Origin: Saccoglossus kowalevskii | Taxonomy: Eukaryota > Hemichordata > Enteropneusta > Harrimaniidae | Assembly (NCBI RefSeq): GCF_000003605.2 | Contig: NW_003120656.1 | Coordinates: forward strand, 1-27,892 | Direction: 5' to 3' | DNA length: 27,892 bases | Part shown: piece after piece, positions 1 to 11,550 of the stretch | Layout of the letters: every line of letters starts with the position of its first letter | Position numbering within the stretch: the first letter of the stretch is position 1 | The notes under the pieces: generated by a model | Database searches by the model: none | The model's input: the letters and a program-made list of their open reading frames with translations, nothing else | Told to the model about the DNA's origin: nothing | Made by a program: the position numbers and the translations under genes

Positions 1-790
1 CACAAATGTCAATCCATAAGTTCTTTGTTCCCAGGCATGGCTGAGATTGGGGATGCATGAACGGATAGAAACACACGTACATAAATATCAATCCATAAGT
101 TCACTGTTCCCAGGCATGTCTACGATTGGGGATGCATGAACGGATAGAAACACACGTACACAAATGTCAATCCATAAGTTCACTGTTCCCAGGCATGTCT
201 GAGATTGGGAATGCATGAACGGATAGAAACACACGTACACAAATGTCAATCCATAAGTTCTCTGTTCCCAGGCATGGCTGAGATTGGGGATGCATGAACA
301 GATAGAAACACACGTACATAAATGTCAATCCATAAGTTCACTGTTCCCAGGCATGTCTAAGATTGGGAATGCATGAACGGATAGAAACACACGTACACAA
401 ATGTCAATCCATAAGTTCTCTGTTCCCCAGGCATGGCTGAGATTGGGGATGCATGAACGGATAAAACACACGTACACAAATGTCAATCCATAAGTTCACT
501 GTTCCCTGGCATGTCTGAGATTGGAGATGCATAAATGGATAGAAACACACGTACACAAATGTCAATCCATAAGTTCTCTGTTCCCAGGCATGTCTAATAT
601 TGGGGATGCATGAACGGATAGAAACACACGTACACAAATGTCAATCCATAAGTTCACTGTTCCCAGGCATGTCTGAGATTGGGAATGCATGAACGGATAG
701 AAACACACGTACACAAATGTCAATCCATAAGTTCACTGTTCCCAGGCATGTCTGAGATTGGGAATGCATGAACAGATAGAAACACACGTA
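1..790 (+). repeat. Satellite block with GGCTGAG and TCTAAG variants
   Basis: Ten monomers marked by CATGGCTGAG (G at unit position 40; near 36, 275 and 435), CATAAAT starts (near 80 and 317) and TCTACG, TCTAAG or TCTAATA in place of TCTGAG. The unit at 396-474 has an extra C (TTCCCCAGG) and then a lost base (GGATAAAAC), so its length is unchanged. The same variants recur in the same order at 23,645-24,190. No coding content. Confidence 0.85.
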
Positions 791-1264
791 CACAAATGTC
801 AATCCGTAAGTTCTCTGTTCCCAGGCATGTCTGAGATTGGGGATGCATGAACGGATCTAAACACACGTACACAAATGTCAATCCGTAAGTTCACTGTTCC
901 CAGGCATGTCTGAGATTGGGAATGCATGAACGGATAGAAACACACGTACACAAATGTCAATCCATAAGTTCTCTGTTCCCAGGCATGGCTGAGATTGGGA
1001 ATGCATGAACAGATAGAAACACACGTACACAAATGTCAATCCGTAAGTTCTCTGTTCCCAGGCATGTCTGAGATTGGGGATGCATGAACGGATCTAAACA
1101 CACGTACACAAATGTCAATCCGTAAGTTCACTGTTCCCAGGCATGTCTGAGATTGGGAATGCATGAACGGATAGAAACACACGTACACAAATGTCAATCC
1201 ATAAGTTCACTGATCACAGGCATGTCTGAGATTGGGAATGCATAAACAGATAGAAACACACGTA
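791..1264 (+). repeat. 237-bp (3-monomer) tandem duplication
   Basis: Two adjacent copies, 791-1027 and 1028-1264. The diagnostic GGATCTAAAC, replacing GGATAGAAAC, occurs only near 853 and 1090, exactly 237 bp apart. The first two monomers of each copy look identical. The third differs: the first copy has TTCTCTG and GGCTGAG, the second has GATCACAGG and GCATAAACAG. The third monomer was therefore mutated or replaced after the duplication. Confidence 0.9.
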
Positions 1265-1739
1265 CACAAATGTCAATCTATAAGTTCTCTGTTCCCAGGC
1301 ATGTCTGAGATTGGGAATGCATGAACAGATAGAAACACACGTACATAAATGTCAATCCATAAGTTCTCTGTTCCCAGGCATGTCTGAGATTGGGGGATGC
1401 ATGAACGGATAGAAACACACGTACACAAATGTCAATCTATAAGTTCACTGTTCCCAGGCATGTCTGAGATTTGGGATGCATGAACGGATAGAATCACACG
1501 TACACAAATGTCAATCTATAAGTTTTCTGTTCCCAGGCATGTCTGAGATTTGGGATGCATGAACAGAGAGAAACACACGTAAACAAATGTCAATCTATAA
1601 GTTCACTGTTTCCAGGCATGTCTGAGATTGGGGATGCATGAACAGATAGAAACACACGTACACAAATGTCAATCTATAAGTTCACTGTTTCCAGGCATGT
1701 CTGAGATTGGGGATTCATGAACAGATAGAAACACACGTA
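1265..1739 (+). repeat. Six-monomer divergent satellite stretch leading into module A
   Basis: Mostly CTATAAG units with GATTTGGGATG, GTTTCCAGG, GAATCAC and AGAGAG variants. One unit has a fifth G in the G run near 1390. It foreshadows the module that starts at 1740. Nothing but satellite is visible. Confidence 0.8.
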
Positions 1740-2765
1740 AACAAATGTCAATCTATAAGTTTTCTGTTCCCAGGTATGTCTGAGATTTGGGATGCATGAA
1801 CGGATAGAATCACACGTACACAAATGTCAATCCACAAGTTCTCTGTTCCCAGGCATGTCTGAGATTGGGGATGCATGAACAGATAGAAACACACGTACAC
1901 AAATGTCAATCCATAAGTTCTCTGTTCCCAGGCATGTCTGAGAGTGGGGATGCATGAACAGATAGAAACACACGTACACAAATGTCAATCCATAAGTTCT
2001 CTGTTCCCAGGCATGTCTGAGATTGGGGATGCATGAACAGATAGAAACACACGTACACAAATGTCAATCCATAAGTAGTCTGTTCCCAGGCATGTCTGAG
2101 ATTGGGGATGTATGAACAGATAGAAACACACGTAAACAAATGTCAATCCATAAGTTCTCTGTTCCCAGGCATGTCTGAGATTGGGGATGCATGAACGAAG
2201 AGAAACACACGTAAACAAATGTCAATCCATAAGTTCTCTGTTCCCAGGCATGTCTGAGATTGGGATGCATGAACGGATGGAAACACACGTACACAAATGT
2301 CAATCCATAAGTTCCCTTTTTCCAGGCATGTCTGAGATTGGGAATGCATGAACGGATAGAAACACACGTACATAAATGTCAATCCATAAGTTCTCTGTTT
2401 CCAGGCATGTCTGAGATTGGGAATGCATGAACAGATAGAAACACACGTATACAAATGTCAATCCATAAGTTCTCTGTTCCCAGGCATGTCTGAGATTGGG
2501 GATGCATGCATGGATAGAAACACACGTATACAAATGTCAATCCATAAGTTCACTAATCCCAGGCATGTCTGAGATTGGGGATGCATGAACGGATAGAAAC
2601 ACACGTACACAAAAGTCAATCCATAACTTCTCTGTTCCCAGGCATGTCTGAGATTAGGAATGCATGAACAGATAGAAACACACGTACACAAATGTCAATC
2701 CATAAGTTCACTGTTCCCAGGCATGTCTGAGATTGGGGATTCATGAACAGATAGAAACACACGTA
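1740..2765 (+). repeat. Divergent satellite module A, copy 1
   Basis: Thirteen monomers, each with its own private variants, in a fixed order. It opens with GTAAAC, CTATAAG, TTTTCTG, GATTTGGG and AATCAC. There follow CCACAAG; GAGAGTGGGG; AGTAGTCTG with GATGTATG; GAACGAAGAG; a G-run deletion with GGATGG; CCCTTTTTCC; a GTATAC pair; CACTAATCCC; AAAAGTC with GATTAGG; and GATTCATG. The order matches 8213-9001, so this is a higher-order unit and not random drift. Confidence 0.85.
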
Positions 2766-3554
2766 AACAAATGTCAATCTATACGTTTTCTGTTCCCAGG
2801 CATGTGTGAGATTTGGGATGCATGAACGGATAGAATCACACGTACACAAATGTCAATCCACAAGTTCTCTGTTCCCAGGCATGTCTGAGATTGGGGATGC
2901 ATGAACATTAGAAACACACGTACACAAATGTCAATCTATAAGTTCACTGTTCCCAGGCATGTCTGAGATTGGGGATGCATGAACAGATAGAAACACACGT
3001 ACACAAATGTCAATCTATAAGTTTTCTGTTCCCAGGCATGTCTGAGTTTGGGGATGCATGAACAGATAGAAGCACACGTACACAAATGTCAATCCACAAG
3101 TTCTCTGTTCCCAGGCATGTCTGAGATTGGGGATGCATGAACAGATAGAATCACACGTACACAAATGTCAATCCATAAGTTCTCTGTTCCCAGGCATGTC
3201 TGAGATTGGGGATGCATGAACAGATAGAATCACACGTACACAAATGTCAATCCATAAGTTCACTGTTCCCAGGCATGTCTGAGATTGGGGATGCATGAAC
3301 AGATAGAATCACACGTACACAAATGTCAATCCATAAGTTCTCTGTTCCCAGGCATGTCTGAGATTGGGGATGCATGAACAGATAGAAACACACGTACACA
3401 AATGTCAATCCATAAGTTCTCTGTTCCCAGGCATGTCTGAGATTGGGGATGTATGAACAGATAGAAACACACGTACACAAATGTCAATCCATAAGTTCAC
3501 TGTTCCCAGGCATGTCTGAGATTGGGGATGCATGAACAGATAGAAACACACGCA
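2766..3554 (+). repeat. Module A-like satellite block (partial second copy)
   Basis: It begins 1026 bp after copy 1 (13 monomers minus 1 bp) with the same GTAAAC, TTTTCTG, GATTTGGG, AATCAC opening, followed by CCACAAG. It then diverges into a series of AATCAC units near 3146, 3225 and 3304 that alternate TTCTCTG and TTCACTG. One unit has GAACATTAG (minus 1 bp) near 2908. Confidence 0.75.
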
Positions 3555-3949
3555 CACAAATGTCAATCCATAAGTTCACTGTTCCCAGGCATGTCTGAGA
3601 TTGGGGTTGCATGAACATATAGAAACACACGTACACAAATGTCAATTCGTTAGTTCACTGTTCCCAGGCATGTCTGAGATTGGGAATGCATGTACGGATA
3701 GAAACACACGTACACAAATGTCAATTCGTAAGTTCACTGTTCCCAGGCATGTCTGAGATTGGGAATGCATGAACGGACAGAAACACACGTACACAAATGT
3801 CAATCCATAAGTTCTCTGTTCCCAGGCATGTCTGAGATTGGGGTTGCATGAACATATAGAAACACACGTACACAAATGTCAATCCGTAAGTTCACTGTTC
3901 CCAGGCATGTCTGAGATTGGGAATGCATGAACGGATAGAAACACACGTA
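3555..3949 (+). repeat. Recurrent GTTG/GGACAG five-monomer module
   Basis: Order: GGTTGCATGAACATATAG; two CGT(T/A)AG units with GGGAATG, the second with GGACAG; TTCTCTG with a second GTTG...ATATAG; then CCGTAAG with GGGAATG. The same order is seen at about 11,630-12,020 and about 26,250-26,640. This copy carries private ATTCG changes in two units. Confidence 0.8.
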
Positions 3950-5371
3950 CACAAATGTCAATCCATAAGTTCACTGTTCCCAGGCATGTCTGAGATTGGG
4001 GATGCATGAACGGATAGAAACACACGTACACAAATGTCAATCCATAAGTTCACTGTTCCCAGGCATGTCTGAGATTGGGGATGCATGAACGGATAGAAAC
4101 ACACGTACACAAATGTCAATCTATAAGTTCACTGTTGCCAGGCATGTCTGAGATTGGGGATGCATGAACGGATAGAAACACACGTACACAAATGTCAATC
4201 CATAAGTTCTCTGTTCCCAGGCATGTCTGAGATTGGGAATGCATGAACGGATAGAAACACACGTACACAAATGTCAATCTATAAGTTCACTGTTCCCAGG
4301 CATGTCTGAGATTGGAGATGCATGAACGGATAGAAACACACGTACACAAATGTCAATCCGTAAGTTCACTGTTCCCAGGCATGACTGAGATTGGGAATGC
4401 ATGAACGGATAGAAACACACGTACACAAATGTCAATCCATAAGTTCACTGTTCCCAGGCATGTCTGAGATTGGGGATGCATGAACGGATAGAAACACACG
4501 TACACAAATGTCAATCTAAAAGTTCACTGTTCCCAGGCATGTCTGAGATTGGGGATGCATGAACGGATAGAAACACACGTACACAAATGTCAATCCATAA
4601 GTTCACTGTTCCCAGGCATGTCTGAGATTGGGGATGCATGAACAGATAGAAACACACGTACACAAATGTCAATCCATAAGTTCACTGTTCCCAGGCATGT
4701 CTGAGATTGGGGATGCATGAACGGATAGAAACACACGTACACAAATGTCAATCTATAAGTTCACTGTTCCCAGGCATGTCTGAGATTGGGGATGCATGAA
4801 CGGATAGAAACACACGTACACAAATGTCAATCTATAAGTTCACTGTTCCCAGGCATGTCTGAGATTGGGGATGCATGAACGGATAGAAACACACGTACAC
4901 AAATGTCAATCCATAAGTTCACTGTTCCCAGGCATGTGTGAGATTGGGGATGCATGAACGGATAGAAACACACGTACACAAATGTCAATCTATAAGTTCA
5001 CTGTTCCCAGGCATGTCTGAGATTGGGGATGCATGAACGGATAGAAACACACGTACACAAATGTCAATCCGTAAGTTCACTGTTCCCAGGCATGTCTGAG
5101 ATTGGGAATGCATGAACGGATAGAAACACACGTACACAAATGTCAATCCATAAGTTCACTGTTCCCAGGCATGTCTGAGATTGGGGATGCATGAACGGAT
5201 AGAAACACACGTACACAAATGTCAATCTATAAGTTCACTGTTCCCAGGCATGTCTGAGATTGGGGATGCATGAACGGATAGAAACACACGTACACAAATG
5301 TCAATCTATAAGTTCACTGTTCCCAGGCATGTCTGAGATTGGGGATGCATGAACGGATAGAAACACAAGTA
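3950..5371 (+). repeat. Homogeneous satellite stretch
   Basis: Eighteen monomers of exactly 79 bp, close to consensus. They differ mainly at unit positions 15-16 (CCATAAG, CTATAAG or CCGTAAG) and 52. Singletons are GTTGCCAGG near 4135, GACTGAG near 4384, CTAAAAG near 4512, GTGTGAG near 4937 and CACAAGTAC near 5366. The near-absence of indels and private variants contrasts with module A and suggests recent homogenisation. Confidence 0.75.
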
Positions 5372-6554
5372 CACAAATGTCAATCCATAAGTTCACTGTT
5401 CCCAGGCATGTCTGAGATTGGGATGCATGAACAGAGAGAAACACACGTACACAAATGTCAATCTATAAGTTCACTGTTCCCAGGCATGTCTGAGATTGGG
5501 GATGTATGAACAGATAGAAACACACGTACACAAATGTCAATCCATAAGTTCACTGTTCCCAGGCATGTCTGAGATTGGGGATGCATGAACGGATGGAAAC
5601 ACACGTTCACAAATGTCAATCCATAAGTTCTCTGTTCCCAGGCATGTCTGAGATTGGGGATGCATGAACAGATAGAAAAACACGTACACAAATGTCAATC
5701 CATAAGTTCACTGTTCCCAGGCATGTCTGAGATTGGGAATGCATGAACGGATAGAAACACACGTACACAAATGTCAATCTATAAGTTCACTGATTCCAGG
5801 CATGTCTGAGATTGGGGATGCATGAACGGATAGAAACACACGTACACAAATGTCAATCCATAAGTTCTCTGTTCCCAGGCATGTCTGAGATTGGGGATTC
5901 ATGAACAGATAGAAACACACGTAAACAAATGTCAATCTATAAGTTTTCTGTTCCCAGGCATGTCTGAGATTTGGGATGCATGAACGGATAGAAACACACG
6001 TACACAAATGTCAATCCACAAGTTGTCTGTTGCCAGGCATGTCTGAGATTGGGGATGCATGAACGGATGGAAACACACGTTCACAAATGTCAATCCATAA
6101 GTTCTCTGTTCCCAGGCATGTCTGAGAGTGGGGATGCATGAACAGATAGAAACACACGTACACAAATGTCAATCCATAAGTTCTCTGTTCCCAGGCATGT
6201 CTGAGATTGGGAATGCTTGAACAGAGAGAAACACACGTACACAAATGTCAATCTATAAGTTCACTGATCCCAGGCTGGTCCGAGATTGGGGATGCATGAA
6301 CAGACAGAAACACACGTACACAAATGTCAATCTATAAGTTCACTGTTCCCAGGCATGTCTGAGATTGGGAATGCATGAACAGAGAGAAACACACGTACAC
6401 AAATGTCAATCCATAAGTTCTCTGTTCCCAGGCATGTCTGAGATTGGGATGCATGAACGGATAGAAACACACATACACAAATGTCAATCCATAAGTTCAC
6501 TGTTCCCAGGCATGTCTGAGATTGGGGATGCATGAACGGATAGAAACACACGTA
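5372..6554 (+). repeat. Mixed satellite block with module A fragment at 5924
   Basis: At 5924 the module A opening appears (GTAAAC, CTATAAG, TTTTCTG, GATTTGGG). CCACAAG at 6003 and GAGAGTGGGG at 6082 follow in the same order as copy 1. GGATGGAAACACACGTTCAC occurs twice, near 5591 and 6064. The unit at 6240 carries the odd GGCTGGTCCGAG. G-run deletions lie near 5421 and 6447. Confidence 0.8.
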
Positions 6555-7186
6555 CACAAATGTCAATCCGTTAATTCACAGTTCCAAGGCATGTCTGAGA
6601 TTGGGAATGCATGAACGGATAGAAACACACGTACACAAATGTCAATCCGTAAGTTCACAGTTCCCAGGCATGTCTGAGATTGGGAATGCATGAACATATA
6701 GAAACACACGTACACAAATGTCAATCCGTAAGTTCACTGTTCCCAGGCATATCTGAGATTGGGAATGCATGAACGGATAGAAACACACGTACACAAATGT
6801 CAATCCGTAAGTTCACTGTTCCCAAGCATGTCTAAGATTGGGAATGCATGAACGGATAGAAACACACGTACACAAATGTCAATCCGTAAGTTCACTGTTC
6901 CCAGGCATGTCTGAGATTGGGAATGCATTATCGGATAGAAACACACGTACACAAATGTCAATCCGTAAGTTCACTGTTCCCAAGCATGTCTGAGATTGGG
7001 GATGCATGAACGGATAGAAACACACGTACACAAATGTCAATCCGTAAGTTCACTGTTCCCAGGCATGTCTGAGATTGGGAATGCATGAACGGATAGAAAC
7101 ACACGTACACAAATGTCAATCCGTAAGTTCACTGTTCCCAGGCATGTCTGAGATTGTGGATGCATGAACGGATAGAAACACACGTA
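6555..7186 (+). repeat. Run of eight CpG-bearing (CCGT) monomers
   Basis: Eight successive monomers all keep the CG at unit position 15-16 (CCGTTAA once, CCGTAAG seven times). Most also have GGGAATG. Elsewhere this state is interleaved with CCATAAG and CTATAAG. CACAGTTCCAAGG at 6576 is shared only with the unit at 20,642. Confidence 0.75.
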
Positions 7187-8212
7187 CACAAATGTCAATC
7201 CACAAGTTCACTGATCCCAGGCATGTCTGAGATTGGGGATGCATGAACAGATAGAAACACACGTACACAAATGTCAATCCGTAAGTTCACTGTTCCCAGG
7301 CATGTCTGAGATTGGGGTTGCATGAACAGATAGAAACACACGTACACAAATGTCAATCCACAAGTTCACTGATCCCAGGCATGTCTGAGATTGGGGATGC
7401 ATGAACGGATAGAAACACACGTACACAAATGTCAATCCATAAGTTCACTGTTCCCAGGCATGTCTGAGATTGGGGATGCATGAACGGATAGAAACACACG
7501 TACACAAATGTCAATCCATAAGTTCACTGTTCCCAGGCATGTCTGAGATTGGGAATGCATGAACGGACAGAAACACACGTACACATATGCCAATCCATAA
7601 GTTCACTGTTCCCGGGCGTGTCTGAGATTGGGGATGCATGTACAGATAGAAACACACGTACACAAATGTCACTCCATAAGTTCACTGATCCCAGGCATGT
7701 CTGAGATTGGGGATGCATGAACAGATAGAAACACACGTGCACAAATGTCAATCCATAAGTTCACTGTTCCCAGGCATGTCTGAGATTGGGGTTGCATGAA
7801 CAGATAGAAACACACGTACACAAATGTCAATCCACAAGTTCACTGATCCCAGGCATGTCTGAGATTGGGGATGCATGAACGGATAGAAACACACGTACAC
7901 AAATGTCAATCCATAAGTTCACTGTTCCCAGGCATGTCTGAGATTGGGAATGCATGAACGGACAGAAACACACGTACACATATGTCAATCCATAAGTTCA
8001 CTGTTCCCAGGCATGTCTGAGATTGGGGATGTATGAACAGATAGAAACACACGTACACTAATGTCAATCCATAAGTTCACTGTTCCCAGGCATGTCTGAG
8101 ATTGGGGATGCATGAACGGATAGAAACACACGTACACAAATGTCAATCCATAAGTTCACTGTTCCCAGGCATGTCTGAGATTGGGATGCATGAACGGATA
8201 GAAACACACGTA
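7187..8212 (+). repeat. 474-bp (6-monomer) duplication with one monomer lost
   Basis: CCACAAGTTCACTGATCCC with GATGCATGAACGG occurs at 7358 and 7832, 474 bp apart. Copy 1 (7266-7739) reads GTTG...ACAG, CCACAAG, CCATAAG, GAATG with GGACAG, CATATG with CCCGGG, then GTCACTCC. Copy 2 (7740 on) follows the same order but lacks the plain CCATAAG unit, and has CCCAGG in place of CCCGGG. A further CCACAAG unit stands at 7187. Confidence 0.8.
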
Positions 8213-8843
8213 AACAAATGTCAATCTATAAGTTTTCTGTTCCCAGGCATGTCTGAGATTTGGGATGCATGAACGGATAGAATCACACGTACACAAATGT
8301 CAATCCACAAGTTCTCTGTTCTCAGGCATGTCTGAGAGTGGAGATACATGAACAGATAGAAACACACGTACACAAATGTCAATCCATAAGTTCTCTGTTC
8401 CCAGGCATGTCTGAGATTGGGGATGCATGAACAGATAGAAACACACGTACACAAATGTCAATCCATAAGTTCTCTGTTCCCAGGCATGTCTGAGATTGGG
8501 GATGTATGAACAGATTGAAACACACGTAAACAAATGTCAATCCATAAGTTCTCTGTTCGCAGGCATGTCTGAGATTGGGGATGCATGAACGGATAGAAAC
8601 ACACGTAAACAAATGTCAATCCATAAGTCCTCTGTTCCCAGGCATGTCTGAGATTGGGGATGCATGAACGGATGGAAACACACGTACACAAATGTCAATC
8701 CATAAGTTCTTTGTTTCCAGGCATGTCTGAGATTGGGAATGCATGAACAGATAGAAACACACGATACAAATGTCAATCCATAAGTTCTCTGTTCCCAGGC
8801 ATGTCTGAGATTGGGGATGCATGAATGGATAGAAACACACGTA
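8213..8843 (+). repeat. Module A, copy 2 (contracted)
   Basis: Follows the variant order of 1740-2528 but with two fewer monomers. The unit at 8292 combines CCACAAG, which belongs to unit 1819 of copy 1, with GAGAGTGG, which belongs to unit 1898: a hybrid. The unit at 8687 likewise stands for two units (2292 and 2371). One base is missing at CACACGATAC near 8763. Confidence 0.8.
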
Positions 8844-9630
8844 TACAAATGTCAATCCATAAGTTCACTAATCCCAGGCATGTTTGAGATTGGGGATGCA
8901 TGAACGGATAGAAACACACGTACACAAAAGTCAATCCATAAGTTCTCTGTTCCCAGGCATGTCTGAGATTAGGAATGCATGAACAGATAGAAACACACGT
9001 ACACAAATATCAATCCATAAGTTCACTGTTCCCAGGCATGTCTGAGATTGGGAATGCATGAACGGATAGAAACACACGTACACAAATATCAATCCATAAG
9101 TTCTCTGTTCCCAGGCATGGCTGAGATTGGGGATGCATGAACGGATAGAAAAATACGTACATAAATGTCAATCCATAAGTTCACTGTTCCCAAGCATGTC
9201 TGAGATTGGGGATTCATGAACAGATAGAAACACACGTATACAAATGTCAATCCATAAGTTCACTAATCCCAGGCATGTTTGAGATTGGGGATGCATGAAC
9301 GGATAGAAACACACGTACACAAAAGTCAATCCATAAGTTCTCTGTTCCCAGGCATGTCTGAGATTAGGAATGCATGAACAGATAGAAACACACGTACACA
9401 AATATCAATCCATAAGTTCACTGTTCCCAGGCATGTCTGAGATTGGGAATGCATGAACGGATAGAAACACACGTACACAAATATCAATCCATAAGTTCTC
9501 TGTTCCCAGGCATGGCTGAGATTGGGGATGCATGAACGGATAGAAAAATACGTACATAAATGTCAATCCATAAGTTCACTGTTCCCAAGCATGTCTGAGA
9601 TTGGGGATTCATGAACAGATAGAAACACAC
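8841..9630 (+). repeat. Exact 395-bp (5-monomer) tandem duplication
   Basis: Copy 1 is 8841-9235 and copy 2 is 9236-9630. I read both base by base and saw no difference. Rare markers occur in both: CACTAATCCC with GTTTGAG, AAAAGTC, GATTAGGAATG, AAATATC twice, GGCTGAG, GAAAAATACGTACATAAAT, CCAAGCATG and GGGATTCATG. The first part of the unit belongs to module A. Identity across so many private variants points to a very recent event, or to an assembly duplication. Confidence 0.95.
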
Positions 9631-10028
9631 GTACACAAATGTCAATCCATAAGTTCTCTGTTCCCAGGCATGTCTGTGATTGGGAATGCATGAACAGACA
9701 GAAACACACGTACACAAATGTCAATCTATAAGTTCACTGTTCCCAAGCATGTCTGAGATTGGGGATGTATGAGCAGATAGAAACACACGTACACAAATGT
9801 CAATCCATAAGTTCACTGTTCCCAGGCATGTCTGAGATTGGGGATGCATGAACGGATAGAAACACACGTACACAAATGTCAATCCATAAGTTCACTGTTC
9901 CCAGGCATGTCTGAGATTGGGATGCATGAACGGATAGAAACACACGTAAACAAATGTCAATCTATAAGTTTTCTGTTCCCAGGCATGTCTGAGATTGGGA
10001 ATGCATGAACGGATAAGAAACACACGTA
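9631..10028 (+). repeat. Satellite spacer between two duplications
   Basis: Five monomers of mixed type, including GAGCAGATAG near 9771, a G-run deletion near 9921, a GTAAAC/TTTTCTG unit at 9949 that resembles the module A opening but ends in GGGAATG, and an extra A in GGATAAGAAAC near 10,013. No other content seen. Confidence 0.8.
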
Positions 10029-10106
10029 CACAAATGTCAATCCATAAGTTCACTGTCCCGGGCATGTCTGAGATTGGGGATGCATGTACAGATAGAAACA
10101 CACGTA

Positions 10107-10196
10107 CACAAATGTCACTCCATATGTTCACTGTTCCCAGGCATGTCTGAGATTGGGGATGCATGAACGGATGAAACACATATAGAAACACACGTA
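10107..10196 (+). repeat. 90-bp hybrid monomer (11-bp longer)
   Basis: This unit is 90 bp long because its end reads GGATGAAACACATATAGAAAC in place of GGATAGAAAC or CATATAGAAAC. It looks like the 3' end of an ACGGATAG-type unit joined 11 bp out of register to a CATATAG-type unit, through the shared GAAACAC. It contains the GTCACTCCATATG variant. Confidence 0.9.
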
Positions 10197-10986
10197 CACA
10201 AATGTCAATCCGTAAGTTCACTGTTCCCAGGCATGTCTGAGATTGGGAATGCATGAACGGATAGAAACACACGTACACAAAAGTCAATCCATAAGTTCAC
10301 TGTTCCCAGGCATGTCTGAGATTGGGGTTGCATGAACATATAGAAACACACGTACACAAATGTCAATCCGTAAGTTCACTGTTCCCAGGCATGTCTGAGA
10401 TTGGGGTTGCATGAACATATAGAAACACACGTACTCAAATGTCAATCCGTAAGTTCACTGTTCCCAGGCATGTCTGAGATTGGGAATGCATGAACGGATA
10501 GAAACTCACGTACACAAATGTCTATCCGTAAGTTCACTGTTCCCAGGCATGTCTGAGATTGGGAATGCATGAACGGATAGAAACACACGTACACAAATGT
10601 CAATTCATAAGTTCACTTTTCCCAGGCATGTCTGAGATTGGGGATGTATGAACAGATAGAAACACACGTACACAAATGTCAATCCATATGTTCACTGTTC
10701 CCAGGCATGTCTGAGATTGGGGATGCATGAACGGATAGAAACACACGTACACAAATGTCAATCCATAAGTTCACTGTTCCCAGGCATGTCTGAGATTGGG
10801 GATGCATGAACGGATAGAAACACACGTACACAAATGTCAATCCATAAGTTCACTGTTCCCAGGCATGTCTGAGATTGGGAATGCATGAACGGACAGAAAC
10901 ACACGTACACATATGTCAATCCATAAGTTCACTGTTCCCGGGCGTGTCTGAGATTGGGGATGCATGTACAGATAGAAACACACGTA

Positions 10987-11076
10987 CACAAATGTCACTC
11001 CATATGTTCACTGTTCCCAGGCATGTCTGAGATTGGGGATGCATGAACGGATGAAACACATATAGAAACACACGTA
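10987..11076 (+). repeat. 90-bp hybrid monomer, second copy
   Basis: Same structure as the unit at 10,107, carried along by the 880-bp duplication. These are the only two units in the window longer than 80 bp. Confidence 0.9.
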
Positions 11077-11550
11077 CACAAATGTCAATCCGTAAGTTCA
11101 CTGTTCCCAGGCATGTCTGAGATTGGGAATGCATGAACGGATAGAAACACACGTACACAAATGTCAATCCATAAGTTCACTGTTCCCAGGCATGTCTGAG
11201 ATTGGGGTTGCATGAACATATAGAAACACACGTACACAAATGTCAATCCGTAAGTTCACTGTTCCCAGGCATGTCTGAGATTGGGGTTGCATGAACATAT
11301 AGAAACACACGTACTCAAATGTCAATCCGTAAGTTCACTGTTCCCAGGCATGTCTGAGATTGGGAATGCATGAACGGATAGAAACACACGTACACAAATG
11401 TCTATCCGTAAGTTCACTGTTCCCAGGCCTGTCTGAGATTGGGAATGCATGAACGGATAGAACCACACGTACACAAATGTCAATCCATAAGTTCACTTTT
11501 CCCAGGCATGTCTGAGATTGGGGATGTATGAACAGATAGAAACACACGTA

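Larger units (their letters stand above)
10029..11550 (+). repeat. 880-bp (11-monomer) tandem duplication
   Basis: Copy 1 starts at 10,029 and copy 2 at 10,908; the matched markers run to about 11,550. Three private markers are exactly 880 bp apart: the 90-bp unit (GATGAAACACATATAGAAAC near 10,171 and 11,051), GTACTCAAATG (10,431 and 11,311) and CACTTTTCCC (near 10,615 and 11,495). TCTATCCG and GATGTATG also match. Copy 1 differs by GTCCCGGGCATG (minus 1 bp), AAAAGTC, GAAACTCAC and AATTCAT; copy 2 differs by AGGCCTGTC and GAACCACAC. Confidence 0.92.

Noticed and set aside
6240-6318. Unit with GGCTGGTCCGAG as a possible foreign junction
   Set aside because: The length is unchanged and both sides are ordinary monomer; a cluster of substitutions or a small sequencing problem is enough.
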